64,000 nucleotides of DNA from Rufibacter roseolus (GTDB lineage: Bacteria; Bacteroidota; Bacteroidia; Cytophagales; Hymenobacteraceae), in NCBI RefSeq assembly GCF_017916365.1, contig NZ_JAFMSU010000002.1:434001-498000 (forward strand). The letters are read 5' to 3'. The notes beneath the pieces were generated by a model. The model was not told the origin of the DNA. It saw nothing but the letters and a program-made list of their open reading frames with translations, and ran no database searches. Each line of letters starts with the position of its first letter. Position 1 is the stretch's first letter. A program made the translations under genes and the position numbers. Positions 27,685 through 37,027 of this stretch are shown one piece after another.

Positions 27685-29520
27685 ATGCTGAAGCCTCTTA
27701 GACTTCTTTTTGCGCTTGCCCTTTTCCTTTCCCTGACCCAGGTTTCTGCCCAGGAACTTCCCAACCGCGAGTTCCGGGGCGTGTGGGTAGCCACCGTGGC
27801 CAACCTGGACTGGCCCGTACGCGGCGCCTCCCCAGAAAGCCAGAAAGCTGCTTTACGGGCAATGTTTGACAAGATCAAGGAAGCCAACCTGAACGTGGTT
27901 TTCTTCCAGATAAGAACCGAGTGCGATGCTTTTTACCGATCCAGCAAGGAGCCCTGGTCCAGGTTTTTGACCGGTACTCAAGGCAAAGACCCCGGCTACG
28001 ACCCCCTGGCCTTTGCCATTGAGGAGGCCCACGCCCGCGGCCTGGAACTACACGCCTGGTTTAATCCGTACCGCGTGAGCACAGTCCCCAACCCGGCGGT
28101 GTACAATGCCCAGCACGTCTCTAAATCCCGGCCCGAGTGGCTTCTGAGTTTCTCTAACGGCAAGAAGATCTTGAACCCGGGCCTGCCCGAGGTGCGCCAG
28201 TACATTGCCTCGCTCATCAAAGAAGTGACCCAGAACTACGCCATTGACGGCGTCCATTTCGATGACTATTTCTATCCGTACCCCGAAGGCACTTTTAACG
28301 GCATCTCCTCAGAAGACGCCCAGACTTTTCAGCAGTACGGGGCTGGGTTTGCCAGCATCAAAGACTGGCGGCGCTATAACGTAAATGAGACCCTGCGCCT
28401 GGTCAATGCCCAGATCAAAGAAACCAAGCCCCAGGTACGGTTTGGCGTGAGCCCCTTCGGGATTTGGAAGAACAACGAGCCGGCGGGTATCTCGGGGATG
28501 GATGCCTACAACGCCATCTACGCCGATGCCGTCTATTGGCTGGACAACCACTACGTAGACTACCTCACGCCGCAGCTCTACTGGGCCATCGGCGGACGCC
28601 AGGATTACCGCAAACTGCTGTATTGGTGGTCAGACAAAGCGGCCAATGCCTCCAGGCACCTGTATCCGGGCCACATCGTGCAACAAACAGGATTTACGCC
28701 AGAGGAAGTGCCTCACCAGATTGAGATCTCGCGCTCAAACCAGGAGAAAAACGCTTTGGGCAGTGTCATCTTCCGGGCGGCCAATATCCTCAACAATTCC
28801 AACCTCATCGCCACCTCGTTCAAAGCCGCTACATTCCGGTTGCCGGCCGCGCCGCCTGCCATGTCCTGGATGACGGGCAAAGCCCCCGCCGCTCCGTCTG
28901 GCCTTACCGTGACCCTGAACGAAGCCACTGGCAACTACGAGGTGCGCTGGACCAGAAACCCGTTGAATACCCACGCCTTCAAACGTTACCTGCTGTACAC
29001 CACCGCTTCTATGCCGGCCACGGGCGCACTAATCCCGGATGGTTCTGTAAGGGCCTTCACCACCGCAGAAACGGTGACCATTGCCGCCGCCGAGGTTCCT
29101 TCACCTACCGCTTTCTGGGCCGTGACGGAAATGAGCCCCGCAAACCAGGAGAGCGAATTAAGCAATGTGGTGGTATTAGGAAACACGGTACCGGTGCTGG
29201 CCCAGCAAGAGAAGCCTATCTTAACCGTAGACCAATTAGGCCTCGGCAATGGCACCCCGGAGACGGTGGCTTCTCCTGGCACGCCTGTTTCTTCTACTTC
29301 CAACAACGTTTATGTGACCATTAACCTGAAGAAGAAATCTGGGGTGAAGGCCGAGCTGTACACCATGGACCGCAAAAAGAAAATTCGCGTTCTGAAGGAG
29401 AAATACAAAGCTGGTAACCATACCCTAGCTATCCCGAGGGGCAAAATGGCGCCAGGCACCTACATGCTGGTTTTGGAGTACGCCGGCCAAAGAAGCGTGC
29501 AGAAAGTAGTGTTTGATTAA
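27685..29520 (+). CDS. GHL10-type glycoside hydrolase-like secreted protein
   Basis: A 611-residue exported protein: signal peptide (residues 1-22, ending VSAQ), a TIM-barrel GHL10 (DUF187) domain (about 28-370) beginning REFRGVWVATVANLDWP, with GVHFDDYFYPYP and SPFGIW blocks carrying likely acidic catalytic residues, then a fibronectin III-like domain (about 400-490) and a C-terminal beta domain. Family members (for example YngK) are proposed to cleave cell-wall-type or other polysaccharides; activity is not settled. The C-terminus (APGTYMLVLEYAGQRSVQKVVFD) resembles a type IX secretion sorting domain, so it may be exported to the surface. Confidence 0.88.
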   Translation: MLKPLRLLFALALFLSLTQVSAQELPNREFRGVWVATVANLDWPVRGASPESQKAALRAMFDKIKEANLNVVFFQIRTECDAFYRSSKEPWSRFLTGTQGKDPGYDPLAFAIEEAHARGLELHAWFNPYRVSTVPNPAVYNAQHVSKSRPEWLLSFSNGKKILNPGLPEVRQYIASLIKEVTQNYAIDGVHFDDYFYPYPEGTFNGISSEDAQTFQQYGAGFASIKDWRRYNVNETLRLVNAQIKETKPQVRFGVSPFGIWKNNEPAGISGMDAYNAIYADAVYWLDNHYVDYLTPQLYWAIGGRQDYRKLLYWWSDKAANASRHLYPGHIVQQTGFTPEEVPHQIEISRSNQEKNALGSVIFRAANILNNSNLIATSFKAATFRLPAAPPAMSWMTGKAPAAPSGLTVTLNEATGNYEVRWTRNPLNTHAFKRYLLYTTASMPATGALIPDGSVRAFTTAETVTIAAAEVPSPTAFWAVTEMSPANQESELSNVVVLGNTVPVLAQQEKPILTVDQLGLGNGTPETVASPGTPVSSTSNNVYVTINLKKKSGVKAELYTMDRKKKIRVLKEKYKAGNHTLAIPRGKMAPGTYMLVLEYAGQRSVQKVVFD

Positions 29521-29543
29521 ACCCCCTGCCTCTTTATAGATAA

Positions 29544-29583
29544 AAACAGAGAAAGCTTGCCGTTGGCAAGCTTTCTCTGTTTT
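29544..29583. terminator. Bidirectional terminator, GHL10 / cytochrome c
   Basis: An 18-bp stem (29544-29561 with the arm ending 29583) with a 4-nt loop between convergent genes, A-rich to its left and T-rich to its right. Confidence 0.85.
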
Positions 29584-29598
29584 GGGGAGGGTGGTAAG

Positions 29599-30183
29599 TC
29601 AATTCCTGGCCAGGGTTTCGGTTTGCTCAGGGAGTGTGGGTTTGAGCACAAAAGCCCGGGCAAACTTACCTAATAGGGTGAATTCGTGGTCAGGTACTTT
29701 GTTCTCTATCGGTTTTATGGATCTCAGGTAAGAGACAACTGCGGTGAGTTCTTCGTCATTCATGTTTTGTCCCTGCATGAAAGGCAGCACTGCCTCCCCG
29801 TTCTTTTTTACCCCGTAGCGGAGCACGCGGGCAATCTCCCCATCGGTCATGCCCCCAATCCCGGTTTTTACATCTGGGGTGATGTTAGTGGTGAAGATCG
29901 TCCCGAAGGGTGTTTCCACTTTCTTATTCCCGGCCAGGGAAGGCTCATGCCCCATTTTCAAAACTGAATCTACGTTCTGGACCGGACTGTGGCACTGCAC
30001 GCATCCTCTGGTCACCAGAACCAGGTTTTTCCCGCGCTCAATCACTACCAGGTCTTGAGAGGCTTTGATGTCTGGGTAAGGTGCTTCGTAGGTAAGGTGC
30101 TGGCGAAGCATGGTAGCCACCGCGGCCCCGGCAATCAGGACCAACAAGACCAGTCCGGTCCATTTAAAAAATTTACGCGCCAT
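29599..30183 (-). CDS. Membrane-anchored cytochrome c
   Basis: The 194-residue protein has an uncleaved N-terminal membrane helix (about residues 8-26) and a single c-type heme motif CVQCH (about residue 61), with the distal Met probably in VLPFMQGQNM. It would carry electrons on the periplasmic face; similar single-heme subunits accompany membrane dehydrogenases. The neighbour 66 bp upstream is a four-helix membrane protein of unknown function, possibly co-transcribed. Confidence 0.85.
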   Translation of the reverse strand: MARKFFKWTGLVLLVLIAGAAVATMLRQHLTYEAPYPDIKASQDLVVIERGKNLVLVTRGCVQCHSPVQNVDSVLKMGHEPSLAGNKKVETPFGTIFTTNITPDVKTGIGGMTDGEIARVLRYGVKKNGEAVLPFMQGQNMNDEELTAVVSYLRSIKPIENKVPDHEFTLLGKFARAFVLKPTLPEQTETLARN

Positions 30184-30248
30184 GGTATTTGATAGGGTGT
30201 AGCCTGAGGTATGGAATATTGAATAAGATATAAATAGAATCCTAGGGT

Positions 30249-30683
30249 TTAACTGGCAACCGGTTTATAGCTTCTCAAGAGCAGGAATCCTACAATGGAG
30301 AAAAACAACACGGCCAAGCCAATGGGCGCCTCCTGCTGTGCATACCAGATGTTGCTATTCTTCAGCAGCGGTTCAACCAGAAAAGGCCCTACTATTCTGG
30401 CAAACAGCAGAAACAGGCCAAATACCACCACCGGAGAAAGAATAATGGCCAGAACCCGAACCCATACCGGCCGATGGATGCTCAGCCTGTAGCCCACCCC
30501 GGTGGATCCTATGGCCAGCAGGATAATGCCCACCTTCATCAAAAAGGCAGCGGCGCCGGTGTCTATGATCCTGCCGTCTGTGGAAATAATAACCCCCAGC
30601 TTGATTGTCCAGGCCAAAGCGCCGCCAATCAATAACAGGGCTGCTACCCGGGTCCAGTTTGAAAAAAGTGCCTTTACTTGCAT
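30249..30683 (-). CDS. Four-helix membrane protein, unknown
   Basis: Not recognised. 144 residues with four predicted membrane segments (about 12-30, 44-62, 75-98, 117-137). It lies 66 bp upstream of the cytochrome c gene in the same direction. Confidence 0.65.
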   Translation of the reverse strand: MQVKALFSNWTRVAALLLIGGALAWTIKLGVIISTDGRIIDTGAAAFLMKVGIILLAIGSTGVGYRLSIHRPVWVRVLAIILSPVVVFGLFLLFARIVGPFLVEPLLKNSNIWYAQQEAPIGLAVLFFSIVGFLLLRSYKPVAS

Positions 30684-31196
30684 ATGTTTGCGTTTTTATG
30701 ATTTAATCTGGAATCTATTTAGACCATAAAGCCACCTGCGGGATAATGGTGGTTTTGAGGTAATGTGAACTCAATAAAGGCGATTTCCTGGTGCCGATGT
30801 TAGGGTACTTTGGAATGGCTGATACGCCCTATGGAAGCTGATACAATCCCAGCTTACCTGTCGCGCTTTGTGGCTGGTACTTTCGCCTTCTTATCAGGAA
30901 GACAGCCTGAACAAAGATTTCCACTATGGGGAGCGGCTGTTTTTTTATGCGGGTTCCCGTTTGGGGCTTATTCGTAGAATAAAGGCTTTAAACACAATTC
31001 CTAAAAGAAGCAGGTGATAAAGCCCTTATCCTGAAAGGATTTTGAATACGGGAGTGTGTATTTAGGGTAAACCTGACCATGTGAGAAGCGGGAAGGAGGC
31101 AGGGTATTACTTCAAGGCAGGCTATAGGAAACTGGTTAGAAGCGATGGCTCCTAATTTTAGCAACCTATGTTTGAACCTGCTTTAAGGGTTATTAC
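30684..31196. other. 513-bp intergenic region, nothing assignable
   Basis: I see no gene with family resemblance, no RNA gene and no clear repeat. A 48-codon plus-strand frame (30831-30977) is present but not supported. Confidence 0.4.
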
Positions 31197-31931
31197 TTAG
31201 TTTTTAGGGCTCAGCTTTTTGTCTGAAACAGCCACTTTTGTGGATGGTGCGCTCTGGGTATTATCCTGCTTTTTAGCCTGCTTGTTTTTGTCAAAGGGGA
31301 AATAATCTACCACGTCATATTTCCAGACGTTGGTGGGGAAAATCACCACCAGGTTTGCTGTTTCTTCGCCCACGTTCTTAAACGCATGCGGAACCATAGG
31401 CGGGATGTTCACCATGTAAGGTGCCTTAATGGTGAAGGTAGTATCGCCTAAGGCATATAGAATATCTCCCTCCAGCAACACATGTGATTCTTCGCCTTCA
31501 TGCGTGTGCATGGGAGGGTAACCGCCCGGGAAAGTCTCGGTGATACCAATGGTCAGGTTGTTGTACCCATTTCTCTGGCCTTCCATGACATGCACGTATT
31601 CGCCGGGGCCTGGGTTAATGGTGGGCATTTTGTCCAGGGTGACGGCGTGGTGGGAGTAATACTTCATGGATGGCGCGGTAAACGGACCCGGCACGGTTCG
31701 TCTTTCCAGTACTTTGTGCGGATGGTGCTGGGCATGCAGCCTTACCATGGTTTGGTCTGGAGTAACTTTGTTTTCCTTTACCAGATTACTTAAAGGGAAG
31801 GTCTCTTTGGCCTTGCTCTCAGTGGAGGTTTTGCTGGTAGGGGTGTCGTTTTTTTTGGCTGAGCGGCTAGTACAGGAAGAAAAAAGAAGCAGTACAAAAA
31901 CCGCTAAATAGAAGGGCGAGAAGGCTTTCAT
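31197..31931 (-). CDS. Cupin-domain lipoprotein
   Basis: A 244-residue lipoprotein with signal and lipobox (FVLLLFSSC, Cys20). The cupin core shows PPMHTHEGEESHVLLEGDILYALGD (metal-ligand motif 1 with two His and a Glu) and NIPPMVPHAFKNVGEETANLVVIFP (motif 2). The last ~45 residues are charged and disordered. It likely binds a metal at the outer membrane; whether it is an enzyme or a sensor is unknown. Confidence 0.8.
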   Translation of the reverse strand: MKAFSPFYLAVFVLLLFSSCTSRSAKKNDTPTSKTSTESKAKETFPLSNLVKENKVTPDQTMVRLHAQHHPHKVLERRTVPGPFTAPSMKYYSHHAVTLDKMPTINPGPGEYVHVMEGQRNGYNNLTIGITETFPGGYPPMHTHEGEESHVLLEGDILYALGDTTFTIKAPYMVNIPPMVPHAFKNVGEETANLVVIFPTNVWKYDVVDYFPFDKNKQAKKQDNTQSAPSTKVAVSDKKLSPKN

Positions 31932-32287
31932 GATAAGTGGTTTTTAAAATGAAAGATTTTTTCCTCAGCATTTCAGTTCACATGGCAGATCCGGATGGTG
32001 TAATTAAATATACTTTATTTAATGGCTATTTTCTAAAGAATTAACCAAAAAGAGTTGATGCCCAAAGGTTTATCTCTAGTAAAATAAAAGAAGGAGCACC
32101 CTGCGGGTCAGACAATTTGTCGTCCCGCAAGCGATACTCCTCCTAATAGCGGGGAGAAGGATATTGGGTGATGGTGATGTACAGATGAACAAACCTGTGT
32201 TTGGGGTTCCTTTTGCGGAAACTAGGTCCCAAACATAATGGTCCCCATTTGACTTGGTTTTAACTTGCTCTTGCCGCTGAAAACAGG
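31932..32287. other. Intergenic region with a nested dyad
   Basis: Contains TGCGGG...CCCGCA enclosing GACAA/TTGTC (about 32104-32134). It lies downstream of a minus-strand promoter region and could be an operator or attenuating hairpin of the cupin gene's neighbour, but nothing fixes its role. No gene is seen. Confidence 0.3.
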
Positions 32288-33565
32288 TTAGAATTGAAAA
32301 CCCATTTGCAACTGTATATCAGATCTGTAACTATCTAAAGGACCTGCTCCTTTTTTATAAGTTACGCCTATTGAAAAAGGTCTTTTCCCTGTCTTAATGT
32401 CAACCCCTGCACCTCCCATAAAATAAAACATGATAGGCTTATCATCATAAGTTGTATCTAAAGACGCTGTATATACCGTTTCTTGACTTGGAGCGCCATC
32501 CAAGGGCCCAGACGTGTATTCATACCTTCCTTTCTGATTTAAATAGATGTCACAGCCCGGTCCAAACTTAATGAAGGGCAAAACCGATGCGTTACTTCTG
32601 TAGAAGGAGTACTTAAACATGAGGGGGAGTTTAAGAGTGGTGAATTGGATGTTTGTTTTGTAGCTATATAACAAGGGATATAGCGCTAGTTCTTTTTGCG
32701 ATGTATACTCTGCAATATTCAAAGCGGGAGCCAACTGCAGGAAGTATTTATTCTCCCCTATAAAGTTCAGACTCAGGTCTACCAGTACACCCACTTCATA
32801 AGTGAAACTTGGTTTAAAATCTAAGTACTTCCTTACATCATAATCACTGATGTACATGTTGTAAGGCGGAGAATCCAGGTGGGAAAGGCCTCCTGCTACA
32901 AATACCCCAAACTTTGATTTAACTCCTTTAGGGACAGGTTTTTCAAATTGCACATATTCCTGGGAGGGAGAACTGAGTTGCTGGTAGGCTTTGGCCAGGG
33001 ATACCAGATCTTTGATAGTACAAGAGGCTCTATCTATTTTGGGGTGTAAAGAGGGCTGATCCCACATGAGATACTTCAACTGTCCTCTGAATTTCTCCGG
33101 AACTGCTTGCCCTTGGTTAATACCACCATTCCTTAAGGTACCGGCAAACTCATCATGATGGTCCAGTTCCACCACCTGGTTTCCTTTTGACACAAAGAAG
33201 TGGTCTTTGACATCCTCTTTGTAATAAAATACACTAATCAAACCCTGGGAGACAGATTCAATAAAAACGTCTTCTTCTAACCGGTAATTAAATTGAATGC
33301 TGGATAGGTAATTTTTTCCATCCTGAAACCGGTAAGCCCTCAACTGATCAGGGGTATACACTATTTTGTCCTGATCCTGCTCTTTTTTGAAGACGCAGTT
33401 TTTGGCGTTGGCTATATCGCTCCGGTAATTGAGGAAGCCTTTTACCGTATCACCTTGTAACGTGATAATGTAACCAGGCCTGAAATCTGTTTGGGCTTTA
33501 ATTTCTGAAAAAAGGAATAGAAATGTAAGTAGGGAAAAGGCAATCTTGTACTTAAAAGAAATCAT
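32288..33565 (-). CDS. Outer-membrane beta-barrel protein (PorT-like)
   Basis: A 425-residue exported protein; signal peptide about residues 1-25 (ending IKAQ) when started at ATG 33565, which is preferred over the frame's first ATG 17 codons upstream. The first half has GYIITLQGDTVKGFLNYRS, a motif frequent in Bacteroidota proteins of unknown function, and the second half (from about residue 240) alternates aromatic beta strands and ends in LQMGFQF, as outer-membrane porin-family barrels do. No partner genes are adjacent. Confidence 0.75.
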   Translation of the reverse strand: MISFKYKIAFSLLTFLFLFSEIKAQTDFRPGYIITLQGDTVKGFLNYRSDIANAKNCVFKKEQDQDKIVYTPDQLRAYRFQDGKNYLSSIQFNYRLEEDVFIESVSQGLISVFYYKEDVKDHFFVSKGNQVVELDHHDEFAGTLRNGGINQGQAVPEKFRGQLKYLMWDQPSLHPKIDRASCTIKDLVSLAKAYQQLSSPSQEYVQFEKPVPKGVKSKFGVFVAGGLSHLDSPPYNMYISDYDVRKYLDFKPSFTYEVGVLVDLSLNFIGENKYFLQLAPALNIAEYTSQKELALYPLLYSYKTNIQFTTLKLPLMFKYSFYRSNASVLPFIKFGPGCDIYLNQKGRYEYTSGPLDGAPSQETVYTASLDTTYDDKPIMFYFMGGAGVDIKTGKRPFSIGVTYKKGAGPLDSYRSDIQLQMGFQF

Positions 33566-33637
33566 GTAAAGTTGTAATGATAGGCTATGGGTATGAATTG
33601 GGTTATAAAATGGCAAGATAGGAAATGGTAACTGGTA

Positions 33638-34105
33638 TTAGATAGAGGCCATCCTGGTTAATTCTACCTCTAATTTGTCAAAGTTTTCTTCATTCTTGTC
33701 AACCGCAAATTTCTTGATTTTTAAACACTCTTTCTGAGTGTCAAAAAGCATCTTGAAGATGACGCGGGTAGTGTTGGCGGTTACTTCTTCAAAGGTTACC
33801 AGTACCTGGAAAAGCGGTTGAGAGTGCCGTTTCCAGTGAATAAGAAATGGGGCGTCTATCCTGATGAACTCACATTCATTATGGTAATTTCCTTTCTCGG
33901 GGCCGTGCATGGTAAAACGCCACATACCGCCGGGCCTGAAATCAAACTCATGGAAGGTATTGGTAAACCCCGCCGGACCCCACCAATTCTGTAAGTGGTC
34001 TGGATTAGCCCAGGCCAAGAAAACCAGCTCTTTGGAGCCCTTAAAAACACGGGTGCTGACAATCTCGCACTCGTCGGGGGAAGAGGGGATAGGTTCTGCT
34101 AACAT
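33638..34105 (-). CDS. SRPBCC/AHSA1 domain protein
   Basis: A 155-residue START-like protein: STRVFKGSKELVFLAWANPDHLQNWWGPAGFTNTFHEFDFRPGGMWRFTMHGP is the standard AHSA1 opening; the C-terminal helix is present. The frame continues upstream to 34246 with a hydrophobic 40-residue stretch that overlaps the DUF2200 gene by 50 bp; that extension is not conserved, so ATG 34105 is chosen. Family members bind hydrophobic ligands or act like Hsp90 co-chaperones. It forms a minus-strand run with DUF2200, DUF1801 and VOC genes. Confidence 0.82.
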   Translation of the reverse strand: MLAEPIPSSPDECEIVSTRVFKGSKELVFLAWANPDHLQNWWGPAGFTNTFHEFDFRPGGMWRFTMHGPEKGNYHNECEFIRIDAPFLIHWKRHSQPLFQVLVTFEEVTANTTRVIFKMLFDTQKECLKIKKFAVDKNEENFDKLEVELTRMASI

Positions 34106-34196
34106 ACCGAGGAAAAGGGTATAGAGTAATGCGTATACTGCAATGGTCACCAGGAAGATAAATATATAAAACAGGCAGATAGAGCATCCTCTGCCT

Positions 34197-34562
34197 TTAC
34201 CCCTGGCGCAGAATCTTCTCCAGCTTTTTGCCTTTCGCCAGTTCATCTACCAGCTTATCTAAATACCGGACTTGCTGAGTTAAAGGATTTTCAATTTCTT
34301 CAATTCTATAGCCGCAGATGGTGCCGGTGATCAGGTGGGCATTGGGGTTCAGGTTGGCCTCCCGGAAGAATGTCTCAAACGTTGCTTTCTCGTTGACCAA
34401 TTCCTGCAGCTTCTGGTCATCATACCCCGTGAGCCAATGGATGACCTGGTGCAGTTCTTCTATGGTGCGGCCTTTGCGCTCCACTTTGGTGACATAGTGC
34501 GGGTAAACCGAGGAGAAAGTCATGCTGGCTATTCTGGCATCATGCTCGGGTGTTGCTTTCAT
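34197..34562 (-). CDS. DUF2200 family protein
   Basis: 121 residues, full family length: [38 protein letters not shown] near the N-terminus and [33 protein letters not shown] at the C-terminus are DUF2200 landmarks. Function unknown; members often sit in small stress or accessory operons. It is one base from the DUF1801 gene, so they are co-transcribed. Confidence 0.85.
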   Translation of the reverse strand: MKATPEHDARIASMTFSSVYPHYVTKVERKGRTIEELHQVIHWLTGYDDQKLQELVNEKATFETFFREANLNPNAHLITGTICGYRIEEIENPLTQQVRYLDKLVDELAKGKKLEKILRQG

Positions 34563-34563
34563 G

Positions 34564-34956
34564 TTATTTCAATCTTTCAAGTTGTCCTTTTCTTTTCACC
34601 AGGTTCTTGTAGTCCAACTGAATTTCCCTGGCTTTCTTCAGCCAGTTCTTCACCTGGGCTACATCCACCTGTTCAACTGAGGTATAGGTGATGGAGGCAT
34701 CTTTGAACTTGCCGGTGCCCGCCTTCAACTGCTCTTCCCCAAAATCTGCACCGCTCCAGAACATGAGCCGGACGCCGCCCTTCAGTTTGCTGTACCCTAC
34801 AATAGGGTTGCCGTCCAGAAACCATACCGGATGGGCATGCCAGATTTTGCTTTCCGCCTCGGTCAGTTCGGCGTCAATAACCCTTGCCAGCAGGTCACAG
34901 ATTTCCTGGTCGGCCGCTGATTGACTGTGGTGATAAGCCTGTATTTCCTCTTTCAT
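34564..34956 (-). CDS. DUF1801 (YdhG-like) protein
   Basis: 130 residues when started at ATG 34956; the open frame reaches 35013 and would overlap the VOC gene. [36 protein letters not shown] is the DUF1801 core. The fold is small alpha/beta; function unknown. Followed one base later by DUF2200. Confidence 0.82.
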   Translation of the reverse strand: MKEEIQAYHHSQSAADQEICDLLARVIDAELTEAESKIWHAHPVWFLDGNPIVGYSKLKGGVRLMFWSGADFGEEQLKAGTGKFKDASITYTSVEQVDVAQVKNWLKKAREIQLDYKNLVKRKGQLERLK

Positions 34957-34984
34957 GGTGGTTTTCTTTGGGGTGGCTCCTCGG

Positions 34985-35422
34985 CTATATTTGTCCCTTA
35001 TGGTTTGGGTCAAAGTCTACCATCCACTCAATTCCATATTTGTCTCTGAACATACCAAAATAAGAGCCCCAAGGGCTATCAGAAATAGGCATTTCAATTT
35101 GCCCGCCTGCTGAGAGTCCATGGAATAGTTTGTCAGCTTCTTCTTTGCTTTCAGCACTAATCACAATTTTGCTTCTGTTCTCATTTTCGTTTGTTCGCCC
35201 CAGTACTTCAGGTACATCATTGGCCATCAAGACACTTTTACCAATGGGTAAAGCAATGTGCATGATTTTATCCTTTTCATGATCTGCTACTGGGAATTCA
35301 GCGCTTGCCAAATCTTTGAAACGCATTATTCTGGCGAATTCTCCGCCAAATACTGATCTGTAAAAGTTGAATGCTTCTTCTGCATTTCCGTTGAAATTAA
35401 TGTGTGGGTTTATATTCGCCAT
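34985..35422 (-). CDS. PhnB-like VOC family protein
   Basis: 145 residues with the PhnB/glyoxalase-fold pattern NINPHINFNGNAEEAFNFYRSVFGGEF, IMHIALPIGKSVLMANDVPE and SPWGSYFGMFRDKYGIEWMVDFDP. Such proteins bind a metal and small substrates; the exact reaction is unknown. It is visibly AT-richer than genes to its left and may be the distal remnant of the cassette array that starts here, although no attC-like site separates it from the next gene. Confidence 0.85.
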   Translation of the reverse strand: MANINPHINFNGNAEEAFNFYRSVFGGEFARIMRFKDLASAEFPVADHEKDKIMHIALPIGKSVLMANDVPEVLGRTNENENRSKIVISAESKEEADKLFHGLSAGGQIEMPISDSPWGSYFGMFRDKYGIEWMVDFDPNHKGQI

Positions 35423-35517
35423 AATTTCAAATTGTAACTTGATTTATATATTTAACTAACCTTATTCAAAACACCCGTAACCAAAAGCTATAAGTAATCT
35501 TGGATTCTAAATTATTT

Positions 35518-35874
35518 TTATTTAAATGTTTGGGCTAATTTTATGTAGTGTTCTGATTTAGTAAAATCAACACAGTCTTCTATGGCCCTTTTAAGAAGGA
35601 ATTTTTCATCTTGAGAAATTCCGGCTCCCCACACAGCTCCTTGGATTGCAAACAATATTTCCTTTTCAAGGTCTGATCTTACTTCAACTTCTTTTCTGTT
35701 TAGCAGAAGGCTTCCTGGCCGGGGAAGGTTGTCAAATCTTTTTAAGGTTGCTCTCTGCACAAACTCAATTTCGCAAGTTTGAGAATTTTGGTCTTGCATA
35801 ACCAAAGTTACCGATCCTCCGTCCATCCAAAGATGAACATCTTCTATGGTTAGCTTTCCTTTGATATTGAACAC
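35518..35874 (-). CDS. Hypothetical cassette protein (118 aa)
   Basis: Not recognised. A compact, AT-rich 118-residue protein with an N-terminal beta region (KLTIEDVHLWMDGGSVTLVMQD) and a helical C-terminus (KFLLKRAIEDCVDFTKSEHYIKLAQTF). It lies directly after an attC-like site (35895-35963) in reading direction, and so is the most distal clear cassette of array 1. The stretch below it (35423-35517) shows no attC. Confidence 0.55.
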   Translation of the reverse strand: MFNIKGKLTIEDVHLWMDGGSVTLVMQDQNSQTCEIEFVQRATLKRFDNLPRPGSLLLNRKEVEVRSDLEKEILFAIQGAVWGAGISQDEKFLLKRAIEDCVDFTKSEHYIKLAQTFK

Positions 35875-35894
35875 TCTGAAAATACAGCAGTTAC

Positions 35895-35963
35895 GCCTAA
35901 CGGCCTAGTGTAAAAAATGTGCAAAGCCGTCGGCCGTGGTATAGTGTTTACACAATGTTAGGC
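35895..35963 (-). repeat. attC-like site 1 of array 1
   Basis: Ends GCCTAAC (35895-35901) and GTTAGGC (35957-35963) are complementary, and inner arms GTGTAAA/TTTACAC pair too, with an unpaired central segment containing GCCGTCGGCC. This is the R''-L''...L'-R' layout of integron attC sites. It follows the 3' end of the YdeI-like gene. Confidence 0.75.
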
Positions 35964-35974
35964 ATATGTGCCTT

Positions 35975-36556
35975 TTACAGCAAGTGTGTTGGCTTTAATT
36001 TTTGGCCTGCAAGTTCTACTATTTCAATTATTCGTTTATTCCTTGTCTCAGGCCGCCTGGCAAGTACAAGCCATTGTAATATTGCTTTCCTGGCAGACTT
36101 ACTCAAGCTTAAAAAGAAGTCTTTTGCAAATGGTTTGCTGGCAAATGCTGTCTCTAAATCTTTTGGGATAATCAAATCTTCCACTTCATCTAATAGGGTC
36201 CAGGAACCATTTTGCTTGGCAATTTCAACGCTTTTATAACCAGCATCTGTCATTTGCCCGTTGCCAATCAGTTCCTGCACTTTGATTTTGTTTATTTTTG
36301 ACCAGGTACTAGTTGGTTTGCGTTTGCTAAAAAACTGATGTGCTGTTTCTTCGTCAACCTTTATTTTTTTACTATCTATCCATCCAAAACATAGTGCCGC
36401 ATCTACGGCTTCACTCCAAGTAATAGCTTCTTTTGCAGAGCTTTTGTTGTAAAACACAAGCCATACAGCCTGCTTGGAAAGATGGTTTTTCTCTAACCAC
36501 TTCCACCACGCTGTATAGCTTGTAGGATGAAATATTTCTATCTCTTTCTCTTGCAT
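35975..36556 (-). CDS. YdeI/OmpD-associated family protein
   Basis: 193 residues from ATG 36556 (the frame's first ATG, 10 codons earlier, overlaps the RidA gene). SYTAWWKWLEKNHLSKQAVWLVFYNKSS, ITWSEAVDAALCFGWIDSKK and FFSKRKPTSTWSKINKIKVQELI are the YdeI landmarks; the C-terminal region with PKDLETAFASKPFAKDFFLSLSKSARK is the second family block. Some members protect against peptides or are stress-induced; function is poorly known. It is one base after RidA, and is the last gene of a three-gene unit ending at an attC-like site. Confidence 0.85.
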   Translation of the reverse strand: MQEKEIEIFHPTSYTAWWKWLEKNHLSKQAVWLVFYNKSSAKEAITWSEAVDAALCFGWIDSKKIKVDEETAHQFFSKRKPTSTWSKINKIKVQELIGNGQMTDAGYKSVEIAKQNGSWTLLDEVEDLIIPKDLETAFASKPFAKDFFLSLSKSARKAILQWLVLARRPETRNKRIIEIVELAGQKLKPTHLL

Positions 36557-36557
36557 T

Positions 36558-36950
36558 TTACTTGACCACAGTAGCCTCAAGCTCAACTGTTAAAGTGGCA
36601 AAAAGCCCTTTTACTTCAATTAAAGTTGTTGCTTGCTGGATGCCATGTTTTTGTATAAATGGCACATATACATCCATACAAGTAGTGAAAAATTCCTGCG
36701 TTGAGGTTGTGTAGATATTGAGTCTGACAATGTTTTTGCATTCGTAACCCGATTCATCAATCAGTTGCTTTAAATTAGCAATTGTCTGGATTAACTGCGA
36801 ACGCATATCTGCATTGCTTGGAACTCCGTGGACATCAAGGGCAACTTGTCCTGAGCAATAAAGGGTCCCAGTAACGTTTTTTACTTCAACGGCCTGTACT
36901 GAATTGGTGTTTTTACCCCAAACCCAAGGGTCAAATGTTTGCTTTTCCAT
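36558..36950 (-). CDS. RidA family protein
   Basis: 130 residues from ATG 36950. LYCSGQVALDVHGVPSNADMRSQLIQTIANLKQLIDESGYECKNIVRLNIYTTS and AATTLIEVKGLFATLTVELEATVV-type ending are those of the RidA/YjgF family. The canonical Arg that binds the imine substrate is not obvious in the AT-TLIEVKGL segment, so deaminase activity is uncertain. It sits between a WYL regulator and YdeI in one operon. Confidence 0.85.
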   Translation of the reverse strand: MEKQTFDPWVWGKNTNSVQAVEVKNVTGTLYCSGQVALDVHGVPSNADMRSQLIQTIANLKQLIDESGYECKNIVRLNIYTTSTQEFFTTCMDVYVPFIQKHGIQQATTLIEVKGLFATLTVELEATVVK

Positions 36951-37027
36951 TTTTTGCAGTGTTTTAAATTTTACAATGCAAAGGTGAAGCACCGTTATGA
37001 CAGCCCTATGTCAGGGGTTAGAGTGAG

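Noticed and set aside
30831-30977. 48-codon plus-strand frame
   Set aside because: No start context, family or neighbour supports it.
34106-34246. Hydrophobic N-terminal extension of the AHSA1 protein
   Set aside because: It overlaps the DUF2200 gene by 50 bp and is not typical of the family.
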